NCBI GenBank assembly: GCA_025201705.1
Contig: MU616933.1
Coordinates: 1-31,159, forward strand
From: Dissophora ornata
Taxonomy: Eukaryota > Mortierellomycota > Mortierellomycetes > Mortierellales > Mortierellaceae
Reading direction: 5' to 3'
Length of the DNA stretch: 31,159 bases
The notes beneath the pieces are model-generated. The model did not search any database and had not been told where the DNA came from. It saw only the letters and a program-made list of their open reading frames with translations. Shown in pieces: positions 11,083 through 20,252 of this stretch (positions are counted from its first letter, which is position 1; each line of letters starts with the position of its first letter). Both the position numbers and the translations under genes were made by a program.

Positions 11083-12465
11083 GACTTATAAGTGTGGCAA
11101 ATGTGTGTTGGGGGTGAGTGGCGGTGTTGAGGATGTTTGATGCTTGTGTGGAAGGTGACGAGTGAGTGTTGCAGATTCAACCGATTCTGCCAAATCGGCG
11201 TCTTGTGGGGGCAGAAGAAGAGTAAGGCGTCAATCGGACGGAAATCTGAAAGTATAGGGGGAGGGAAGAGAGGTGCGGAATGGCACTTCCGCCTCGCTTC
11301 GCTTGTTTATAAATCACAATTCACGGCGAGGCGACGAGAATGAAGTAGTACATGAATCTGTTTGTGAGCAGTGTCAAAGAGACGCTCCCCGAGGGATGTT
11401 GGTGACAAGAATATGGCCAGCTTACATGTGCAGTACACTTCTCAATTACACTTCCACCCGCATGCAACAAGCTTAAAAAAGTACAATTCAGGCTCCAAAA
11501 AGTAAAAATGCTTGTTTGTAAGAGAAAGAAAGAGTAAACCGGTTTTGTGTTAACAGATACCGAGCCCAATAACAGGTTTGTCACGCAGAATCAAAGTCGA
11601 CTGATCTGATGTGGCCTATTGCGTGATGTGCGACACCCCTGTCCATTGCTCTCCCTCTACCTCCTTGCCGGGTCGTGTTCGGTCCTCGGTGAACAAAATA
11701 GGAGGAAAGCACGCAAGTGAATGAAATAAAGTTTGTGTATTTAATACTATGGCGTCTAGCTTTTCAAACTTGAATCCCATCAAGCAGACACGGGAGTCAG
11801 AGGACACAAAGGTTACAACTCTTGCGACGATTAATATCGCTCTAGGCCAGGAATGGCTGAGCGAGAATCTAGTTTGTATTCTGCGCCAAGGGTCGATACA
11901 ACCACCACAACCTAGATGCGGCTGTGCTGCAATCAATATGGTGTAGATGGTAAGGCAGTATCATCGAAGGACGCGAGATCCTCGATTGGAAGGATTCCAC
12001 TGTGACTAATATAAAATATTGGTATGGCGAGTACAAGACCGCGCTACGAACAATTGACAAACGTTGTTGTAGGAAGTTTGATCTCGACGATGCGTAATCT
12101 TAGTTCACACTAGTGAAGAGAGAGTATGATAGAATTTGAGTATGCGTGCGAGAGAGGTGAGAGAGAGAGTAATAGGGTGATAGTGAGGAGGAATGAGTGT
12201 TGTAGGGGAAGATACGCCATGTGCACCCCTGCTGAAATAAAAGCACAGCCTCACTTTTTGAAAGAAAAAAAAAAAAAAAGGCCAGCACGGACCTGAATAG
12301 GACAGGGCTCTGAATGTAGTTGGTGACTTCGAAAACTTCATCTGGGTCTTTGCTTGTTAAGTGATGAAATATTGAGCCGTATAAGCATAGCTTACATGCA
12401 GTTTATTGCTCGTTGTCTACTACAAAAAGGGAGGAAGATGCCCCCATGAGGAAACACGTGGTCTC
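11083..12465. other. Intergenic region between MFS and DOMON-b561 genes, no gene seen
   Basis: This region holds the upstream region of the minus-strand MFS gene and the 3' flank of the minus-strand DOMON-b561 gene. The longest frames (for example 11749-11946 + and 11616-11936 -) overlap each other, lack recognisable motifs and have no splice partners that lengthen them. GA-rich sequence occurs at 12110-12180 and a 15-A run near 12265-12279. A CACGTG hexamer lies at about 12455. Confidence 0.55.
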
Positions 12466-14135
12466 TCATTCTTCATGTGCCGTCGAACTAGCGTCGTCCT
12501 GACCGTTCTTGCTACTCCGATTTCGAACGTCCAGCCACTTCTTCAAGACTGAACCTCCCAAGAACACGAGCACCAACAAGACCACCCATACATCAAACAC
12601 ATACCAAACTGCCTCCTTGCCCGTTGGCCACATTCCATATCGAACAAGACCCAGTCTCACTTGAATCAGTCCGCAGATTAAAACCACATATCCCCACAGA
12701 CGATGGATCCATGTTGGGACATGGATCTTGTTGGGGTCGCGGTTCGGATCAAACGTATGGTAAATGAAAACACCAATGCAGACTTGGAGAACAAGCATGC
12801 CAACGATGATGAAACCGAGGAGTCTGTGAGCAGACCCGCCAGTCACACTTAAACCTCCAGGCTTGGAATAGACTGCACCAAGGATACATCCAAAGCCAAC
12901 AAGAGCCGCCAGAAAGCCCGTGACCTGAAGAGGACGGTGCCAGCGGAAGACGTGATAAAGATGAGAGAAGAAACGGACAAGGAAAGCTCCAAGGGGAAGG
13001 ATCAACAGGAAAGTGGCTGTCATTATGATCCCTAACATGATGTTTATGGTACAGTAGCGGTTAAAAACAGTTTTCTGAGGACAACCCTAGGTTGAACTGG
13101 ATCTTGCAATACCCATTCGCCATCAGCTTACCATGTGCCTGCACAAGCCGGTCGTAAATTTGCTCTTTGTCAAGGATCGAGCTCAAGTCACCGAGTCCTG
13201 ACACTGTAGTGCCTGAGCCAACTTGCTGTCCAGGATACTGAGGCGCCGAGGAATTATACCCATCGAGACTTGCGCCTTGCTTCCTCACGATCGTCAAGGC
13301 ACCTGTGCCAGTAATGTCGTGCTTCGGAATTGTAGCCGTTTGAGGGTCTGACGAGCCTGAACTGAGCTGAAATGCCATGGCAAAGATTACGTTGACGGAG
13401 GAAGCCGTGGTAGCGATCGGGGAGGTGCTCAGATTGAGTGGACGCGAGTAAGTACAGGTGAAATCCATTGTTGAGGACAACAGACCTGACTTGACAGGCT
13501 GGATCTGAAAGGCCACGGTAGGACTGTAAACTGAAGGCACGCTGTTCGAGGTGGCGGCGCGCTGGGAAATAACAGCCCCTGTTCCTGTAGAGTTTGGCCA
13601 GCAAATCTATGGCAGTCAAAGAACCACATCTTTTCAGCTAACTGACTTTTATGGCGACGTTCTCGTATAGACAAAAATATGGAGCAAATCAATTGAGAAG
13701 GTGTAGCTTACGGCGAGATCATTGTTAGCCATGCCATTAGAATCTCCACCCATACCGAGACCAATCCATCCGACGGGGACCTTGGAATAAAGTGAAAACT
13801 CAATTGTATCGGGGTCCTTGGAGTATATTGTGGCCGAGATGCAGATCTGGGACGTACAGAGATCCTGGGACTGACCTGTCGTCAACGAGAGGAAGGTCGT
13901 GGCTATTTTTTGGATCACACGACGAGGGGAAATTATTTTGAGAAAAGCACTGTTGGACACAACGTCCCCCATTTGTAAACTAGCCCGAAAATCTTTATTT
14001 CCTGGAGGTAGAGTCGTCCTTCGGCTGATGAAACCTTGCAACTCTAAACACTTCTTTACCTGAGAGAATAGAGAGGAGCACACAAACCAGATATCCTGCT
14101 CGTAGAGCATTGGTGTAGAGTCGAGGGTAACTCAT
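12466..14135 (-). CDS. DOMON domain plus cytochrome b561 membrane protein
   Basis: Four exons on the minus strand: 14135-14060, 13902-13712, 13606-13132 and 13031-12466; 435 residues. Exon 1 encodes an apparent signal peptide (MSYPRLYTNALRAG then a hydrophobic stretch ending LLSILSG). Residues about 35-215 form a DOMON-like domain (VPVGWIGLGMGGDSNGMANND). The C-terminal ~200 residues form a b561-type bundle of five or six helices with the expected heme-ligand histidines in AHG, WHRPLQ, SAHRLLGF and IHRLWGY. DOMON-b561 proteins (CDH-cytochrome-like plus b561) pass electrons across the plasma membrane and are linked to ferric/cupric reduction or ascorbate-type electron transfer; the fungal substrate is not established here. 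The C-terminus is polar and cytosolic. The gene is divergent from the complex I 49-kDa gene across an 851-bp promoter region. The start was chosen because it supplies the signal peptide in phase with exon 2. Confidence 0.88.
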
Positions 14136-14752
14136 TACTGTATAATGCCTCTAAGAAATCGATGAAGAGTAGATGAGGATTTGGATTTTTGATGAAGAAA
14201 GGAATTGATGGCGGATTAACAGTTTTCCGCCAAGCACAAAAAGCACCTTCGTGGTTTAACTTCCAGGGTCCTTGAATTATATTGGGCGAGAGCTGCAAGT
14301 TCGAGGCTTTTCAACTGTGGAGGGGCAGTTGGACAAAGAATGGACAACGCATAGTATGCGGTTCGTTGTGAAGGCTGTCGAGGACGCTACGAAAGGTTGG
14401 AGTAAGACGACATCGTACCACTTCGTTGAACAATGTAAAGCAACGCTTCTTAGTGATATACCTACCGCAAGCAACTGCACATTTGACAAACGCGACGGCA
14501 GACAATTTAGACGGCCAGTAGGCAAAAAAAGTTTCCATGGCATAGAGCCTTTGGTCATATGTAACAGGAGTAAATGGGAACAGGTTAGGGGCTTATTAAT
14601 AAGCTAGCCGACAGCTATTTATCTAGTCTGGAGCCGGGTATCTAGGTTGTCTACGCCACCATAGTCGTCCTAGGGTCTTTCATGTGCAGCAAGAATCAAA
14701 GGGCAGAAGCACATGCGATGTTTTCCAAACATGTATGTCACAAGCTGCAAGT

Positions 14753-14758
14753 CACGTG
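14753..14758 (+). promoter_or_regulatory. CACGTG (E-box / bHLH site), within TCACGTG
   Basis: Palindromic CACGTG lies 234 bp before the complex I subunit start and about 600 bp from the DOMON-b561 start. TCACGTG is the core bound by fungal bHLH factors of the Cbf1/USF type, often in promoters of respiratory genes. The site itself is seen; binding is inference. Confidence 0.35.
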
Positions 14759-14767
14759 CGTTTAACG

Positions 14768-14775
14768 TGACGTCA
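14768..14775 (+). promoter_or_regulatory. Palindromic cAMP response element TGACGTCA
   Basis: A perfect 8-bp CRE, bound in fungi by ATF/CREB bZIP factors (Sko1/Atf1 type), lies 10 bp downstream of the E-box and 212 bp upstream of the 49-kDa subunit start. Those factors are regulated by PKA and stress MAP kinases in other fungi. The function here is inference. Confidence 0.4.
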
Positions 14776-14986
14776 TCTAGGGGGGGGGGCACCACCTCCG
14801 CCCGGAGCTCGGAAATCTGCGAGAGCAATCTCGGTGTCGATTAGAGATTTGATTTGGATTCACAGAAAGGACACCCAACAGGTTCATTTGATTCACTCTG
14901 TCCATCGCTCCTCCCCATCGTCCCTCTCCGCTCTACCTCCCCTCCTCTCTTCCTCGCCCAACCAGCAAAGGATAAAAAAAAAAGTC

Positions 14987-16685
14987 ATGGCCTCTGTTGC
15001 GCGACTTCTCTCGCGTCGCTCGGCGACGCTCCTGAACAGGGCAGCCGCGGCTTCCGCTGTCCGCCCAGCACACATGGGCTCGCCCCTCTTCGCCAGGAGC
15101 AGACTCACATTCGCTAAATACATGTCGACCAGCCCTGATGTCATTGATCCTGCCGCTGCTGACACCGCCTCGCATCACCACCACGTCAACCGGGATATGC
15201 TGGGCTCCACCCAGCCACTCGGATCAACCATCACCGAGGACGTCGAAGTCGATGATGGCGTTGATGTCACCTCGCGTCACTTCACTATCAACTTCGGACC
15301 CCAGCATCCTGCTGCCCACGGAGTGTTGCGTCTGATTCTGGAATTGGAAGGAGAAGAGATTCTCCGCTGCGATCCCCATGTTGGTCTGTTGCACCGTGGA
15401 ACCGAGAAGCTGATCGAGTACAAGACCTACCTCCAGGCCCTTCCCTACGTAAGTCACGGATCAACAAATAGCCACTAATGTTCTGTTTGTCGCTATGATA
15501 ACATGAATCTGATCTTCTGACCTGCCTGCCCCTTCCTCCTCTCATGCACACCCTCGATCGGATGCTGGATATCAAATCGTCATACTACCGGATCAACGAC
15601 ACGGCGCACATCAGTTTGATCGTCTCGACTACTGCTCCATGATGGTTAATGAGCAGGCTTACTCCTTGGCCGTTGAGAAACTGCTCAACATCGATGTGCC
15701 AATCCGCGCAAAGTACATTCGCACTATGTTTGCCGAGATCACCCGCGTGATGAACCACTGCATGTCTGTCATGTCCCATATCATGGACGTCGGAGCCTTG
15801 ACCCCCTTCTTGTGGATGTTCGAGGAGCGTGAGAAGTTGATCGAGTTTTACGAACGTGTTTCAGGTGCGCGTATGCATGCCGCCTACGTCCGTCCGGGTG
15901 GTGTCTCCCTTGACATCCCCAAGGGTTTGCTCGAGGACATTCACATCTGGGCTGATCAGTTTGGACAGCGTATGGATGAGGCCGAGGAGCTGATTACTGG
16001 AAACCGTATCTGGCAAGGTCGTACCGTCGATGTCGGACGCGTTACCGCCAAAGAGGCTCTTGACTGGGGCTTCTCTGGAGTCATGCTGCGTGGATCTGGA
16101 GTCAACTGGGATTTGCGCAAAGTCCAGCCCTACGACGCCTATGACCTCGTTGACTTCGATGTCCCCGTCGGATCCAAGGGAGACTGCTTTGACCGTTATC
16201 TCTGCCGTATGGAGGAGATGCGCCAGTCGCTCCGAATTATCCACCAGTGCATCAACGATATGCCCCCTGGCCCTGTCCGTGTTGATGATCTTAAGATCTC
16301 CCCCCCTCGCCGCGCTCACATGAAGGAGAACATGGAAGCTTTGATCCATCACTTTAAGCTGTATTCGGAGGGTTACTCTGTGCCTGCTGGTGAGACCTAC
16401 ACTGTTGTCGAGGCCCCCAAGGGAGAATTTGGTAAGGATGTCCCTTGAATGCTGTCTATATGCAGCCATCGTCGTGCAGTCCTAACCCCGTTTGTCGCTG
16501 CGATGTGTATATTAGGTGTCCACCTCGTCTCTGATGGCAGCAACCGCCCATACCGCTGCAAGATCCGTGCACCCGGTTTTGCTCACTTGGCTGGTTTGGA
16601 TTTCATGGCCAAGGGTCACTTTATTCCCGATGTTGTCACTATGATCGGAACTATGGATATTGTGTTCGGAGAGGTCGATCGCTAA
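14987..16685 (+). CDS. NADH:ubiquinone oxidoreductase 49-kDa subunit, mitochondrial (NDUFS2/NuoD family)
   Basis: Three exons, 14987-15448, 15615-16431 and 16516-16685, encode 482 residues, the normal length. The subunit sits in the peripheral arm of complex I and, with PSST/NDUFS7, forms the ubiquinone-binding cavity. The N-terminus [20 protein letters not shown] is a clear Arg/Ala/Ser-rich mitochondrial presequence. Family landmarks include [16 protein letters not shown] (Q-site histidine), [39 protein letters not shown] across the first exon join, [14 protein letters not shown], and [19 protein letters not shown] near the C-terminus. The first intron is inserted after ALPY and the second within GEFG, and both junctions restore the conserved sequence exactly. 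A His run (HHHH) sits in the poorly conserved part after the presequence. Presence of this gene means the organism has a classical complex I. Confidence 0.97.
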
Positions 16686-16947
16686 AGCGGCTCATGTAGT
16701 CTTGCTACTGTCCCTCGACGAGGTGAATACGTAGAAAGACTTGAGATGATACTACATACACAAGAGTGCCGGACATGACCGCAAAGCATTCCCCCTCCCT
16801 CCCCCCCTCCCTCTTTTCCTCTTTTCCTCTTTTACACAGCATACAACCGGGATTGGAAGCCTCTTTCTGTTTTCTTGTTTTTTTGCACGATGCCAGGGTC
16901 TTCTTTAGAATAAATCATAACGTTTAACTTTTTGGTGCCATATTGCT
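16686..16947. terminator. Compact convergent 3' ends with facing AATAAA signals
   Basis: Only 262 bp separate the stop codons of the complex I gene (+) and the ketoacyl synthase gene (-). AATAAA on the plus strand at 16909-16914 is about 224 nt after the complex I stop. On the minus strand an AATAAA at about 16952-16947 overlaps the TAA stop of the synthase gene. A C/T-rich run lies at about 16785-16833. The two 3' UTRs probably abut or overlap. Confidence 0.5.
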
Positions 16948-18543
16948 TTATTGGACTTTTGCGAAACACAGTGAAGCATTTGTGCCTCCGAATCCAAACG
17001 AGTTTGTGATTGCTGCGGTCAAGACCTTCTCCTGCGCCTTCAAAGGCACGTAGTTCAGCGTAAACTCGCCACTCTCGTCGTGCTTGTGCAGATTCAACGT
17101 CGGTGGTAACAAATCGTTCTTGACTGCCAGGATCGTAAAGATGGCCTCAACTGCACCCGCAGCCCCCAAGAGATGACCGACAGCGCCCTTGGTTGAGGAC
17201 ACTGCTATCGAATCATGGTGCCCGTCGAAAACGCTCTTGATAGCGCGATTCTCAGCAATATCACCTTGATGTGTTGACGTAGCGTGAGCATTGATGTATC
17301 CAATTTCTGCAGGCGTCAGACAGGAAGCTTTGAGGGCCCGGCGCATAGCCATGGCTGCCCCTGTGCCGTTTTCTGGAGGAGCTGTCATATGATGGGCATC
17401 ACCTATTTAAACATAAACAAACGGCTAAGCGGTCTTTGCCCATCCCGCAAACTCAATGCATGATGCTTGAAGATAACGTTGGGAAGATATTCAAAACACG
17501 TACCAGAGAGTCCATATCCACGCAGCTCTGCATAAATATGTGCTCCGCGTTTCCTCGCATGCTCGTATTCTTCTAGAACCACAACTCCCGCACCCTCCCC
17601 TATCACAAATCCATCTCTATCCTTGTCAAAAGGCCGAGATGCCTCTGAGGGGTTGTCATTATATCTTGTCGCCAAAGATTTTGCCTTGGCAAACCCCGCC
17701 ACTGCCAGTGGGTGGATACATGCCTCAGATCCTCCAGCGACCATGACATCTGCGTCTCCGTATTGAATAAACCGCATCGCATCCCCGATCGAGTGTGCTC
17801 CCGTCGTACATGCGGTCGAGACGGCATGGTTAGGCCCCTTGAATCCAAACTTCATGGTCAAATGTCCTGCTGCCATGTTAATCAGAATCTTGGGAACAAA
17901 CATGGGGCTCATTTTGCGGTATCCCTTTGGAAATAGAAAATATCAACCACCATAAGTGCCTAATTACAGTAACAAAGTAATATACAAATAGCTGTTTCGA
18001 CGGTACTGTACAGCCTCTTACATTCTCGGCATACGATAATGCTGTGGCGGCCATGTCCTCAAGACTTCCGATTCCGGATCCTAAACAAACTCCTGTGCGC
18101 TCCTTCTCATCTTCGGTCGTATTTTCCCATTGGGCATCCTTGATGGCCATTTTGGCTGCAGCAATCGCGTACTGTGTGAACAAGGCCATCCTCTTTTCGT
18201 CCTAAAAGGCATACATGGGCGCGAGGAATATAGGTCAGGATATGAGAAGCAATCACACGCCTCGAACATATCCTTGGTTCAGCTGGATCAGTACCCCTCG
18301 GTCAAGCCACTCAGTCGAGTCGAATCCTCCAACGGCCTGTCCGCCTTCGCGCTTCACTACTGCGCCGACCTGAGACGGCAGAGTCTCAAAGCCCGGTAGA
18401 CCGTTGACGGGAGGGAGGTCCTTCAAGGAACGGATGCCACACTCTGCTGCAACAAGTCTGGACCAAGTCTGCTGGACACCGATGCCGAGCGGGGTGACGA
18501 GACCGAGGCCTGTGACGACAACACGTCGAGCGTTAACAGCCAT
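16948..18543 (-). CDS. Beta-ketoacyl-ACP synthase II (KAS), mitochondrial type-II fatty acid synthesis
   Basis: Four exons on the minus strand: 18543-18295, 18201-18022, 17924-17504 and 17402-16948; 434 residues, the usual size for FabF/Cem1/OXSM. It condenses malonyl-ACP with a growing acyl-ACP. In mitochondria this pathway makes the octanoate used for lipoic acid and acyl-ACPs needed for respiratory complex assembly. The start reads [20 protein letters not shown]. The active-site triad is visible: Cys182 in [10 protein letters not shown], His323 in [11 protein letters not shown] and His360 in [27 protein letters not shown] is the C-terminal family signature. There is no obvious cleavable presequence; the N-terminus starts directly at the enzyme, so mitochondrial location is inferred from the type-II single-domain architecture. 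The exon 1 donor is GTACTG, weaker than the others, but joining at [11 protein letters not shown] matches family spacing. The gene is divergent from uL3m, 447 bp away. Confidence 0.93.
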
Positions 18544-18990
18544 TTAGCGAATGTTGGCGTGGGAAGTTGAGGAAGCTGAATGGAGGCAAGCGAAAACACT
18601 CTAGTGGAGGAGTATACACTTGGAGATTGGCCGTCACGAAAAGTTGCCCACGGCACCCGTGTTGGACGGGGGAAGGGAAGAGCAAGCGAGATACCGCTGC
18701 AATCCTGGAGTCCCTCCCAGGCACTAGGCTACCCAGCTTCTCTCATAACAAGACAGCCTTTCTGCCCCCCCTCTCCTTGCGGCACCCGTCTATGGTGCAC
18801 CCTCGCATGTTTGGGCTATCAGCGACGATTCCGCCCTCCAACTACTGTGCAACACCTGGGTGATCCAGTGGCTTGTGCGAGATCTTGTTTACAGAGTTCC
18901 CGCCTTTTGACACTCGCAGGAACGAGGTAAGGAAAGAACCTCTTTGTCTGTGCCATTGCCGTCCCCCACCACTGCATTACAATACTACCA
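18544..18990. promoter_or_regulatory. Bidirectional promoter region, KAS (-) / uL3m (+)
   Basis: These 447 bp lie between the divergent start codons of two mitochondrial-function genes. A 10-bp direct repeat CGGCACCCGT occurs at 18651-18660 and again at 18780-18789. No TATA box is evident. No open frame of coding quality was seen. Confidence 0.5.
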
Positions 18991-20252
18991 ATGGCCTCGC
19001 TCCTCAACTCGGCCAGAGTCGCCATTCGCGCCGGCCTCAAGACCGAATGCCGCTCTCTTGTCACAACCGCCACACAGCCCGCTTCATGGACCCGTAAGGA
19101 TCAGCTAACCTGTTTTTGAGCACCAGCTGTTGTCGCTCCGGGATCCTGTCTGACAACTAGCAAAAGCAACATGGACGGTCAAGACCACTGAATCCATCTT
19201 TAACCATTCGTCTCTTGTGCAATTGATCCCATAGACAAGTCATTAAGAACAGGAGTCATTGCACGGAAGAAAGGCATGACTGCAATGTGGGACGAGTGGG
19301 GCATCAGGATACCCGTCACTGTTCTCCAGGTACGCATGGCAATCATACGGGTCCAACCCGCGTACAGTGCCAACGGAATATAGCATTGTATTCTCTGTGT
19401 CTATTTAATCAGAAGGAAGGAGGGGAAGCTGTGGAGTCGTTCTTCGCTGACAAGTCTGATCCTCCTTTTTGCTTATTGTAGCTTGAACAATGTCAAGTTG
19501 TTCAGGTCTTGAACGAGGAAACGCACGGATACACCGCGCTTCAGATCGGAAGCTCAGATCGTTCGGAAAAGAATGTCACCAAGCCTATGCTCGGCCACTT
19601 TGAGAATTCAGGAGTTCAGCCCAAGCGAAAGCTCTTTGAGTTCCATGTCACACCCGATGCCGTCTTGCCTGTCGGCACAGAGTTGGTTGCCTCGCACTTT
19701 GTTCCCGGCCAATATGTTGATTGCTCAGCTCCAACGTACGATATTTCCATTCCGTGAAATAAGCATCGTTTCAAATTCTATTTCTGATGCATCCCACTCA
19801 ATACGGAAACATTCGATTGTATATATAGGATGGGCAAAGGATTTCAGGGAGCCATGAAGAGACACGGATTCGGAGGTCAGCCAGCATCACACGGTACGTC
19901 TGTCACTCACAGATCTCTCGGTTCTACGGGTCAGCGCAAGGACCCCGGCAAGGTCTTCAAGGGCAAGAAGATGGCTGGTCGTATGGGAGGTGAACAGGCC
20001 ACAGTCCAGAGTCTGAAGGTCATGAAGATCGACAACGAGCTGAACTTGATCTACATCAAGGGATGCATCCCTGGTGTCGACGACCAGTTTGTGAAGGTTC
20101 GGGATGCAGTGAAGAAGCGCGGAGACAAGATCGCGCCCGCAGATGTGTTGCCGCTGCCCTTCCCTACAGTGGATCCCAAGCTTGTTAAGGCTATGCCGAG
20201 AGAACTGGTTGCTAAGACAGGAGGCTCCGACCCCTACGCCATGAAGGAGTAA
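18991..20252 (+). CDS. Mitochondrial large ribosomal subunit protein uL3m
   Basis: Four exons, 18991-19093, 19235-19329, 19482-19735 and 19829-20252, encode 291 residues, near the usual length of fungal uL3m. The N-terminus [20 protein letters not shown] is Arg/Ser-rich without acids at the start, suiting a mitochondrial presequence. The uL3 core begins at [19 protein letters not shown]. It continues through [20 protein letters not shown] to the conserved loop [20 protein letters not shown], which reaches the peptidyl transferase centre, then [20 protein letters not shown]. The exon 1-2 junction is the least certain part: a further short exon near 19160-19180 cannot be excluded, but the two-exon join is in phase. 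The gene shares its promoter region with the ketoacyl-ACP synthase gene. Confidence 0.92.

Larger units (their letters stand above)
14136..14986. promoter_or_regulatory. Divergent promoter region, DOMON-b561 (-) / complex I 49-kDa (+)
   Basis: This 851-bp region lies between two start codons facing away from each other. It contains CACGTG at 14753-14758, a perfect palindromic TGACGTCA at 14768-14775 and a ten-G run at 14780-14789, all close to the complex I side. A CT-rich leader immediately precedes the start at 14987. An open frame on the plus strand (14272-14607) has 111 codons but begins without ATG and shows no known motif; it is not called as a gene. Confidence 0.55.

Noticed and set aside
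11749..11946. 65-codon plus-strand frame starting MASSFSNLNPIKQ
   Set aside because: It is short, has no splice extension and no motif, and a minus-strand frame covers the same bases.
14272..14607. 111-codon plus-strand frame in the divergent promoter
   Set aside because: It opens without ATG, has an overlapping minus-strand frame of similar size, no motif and no splice partners. It overlaps the likely promoter.
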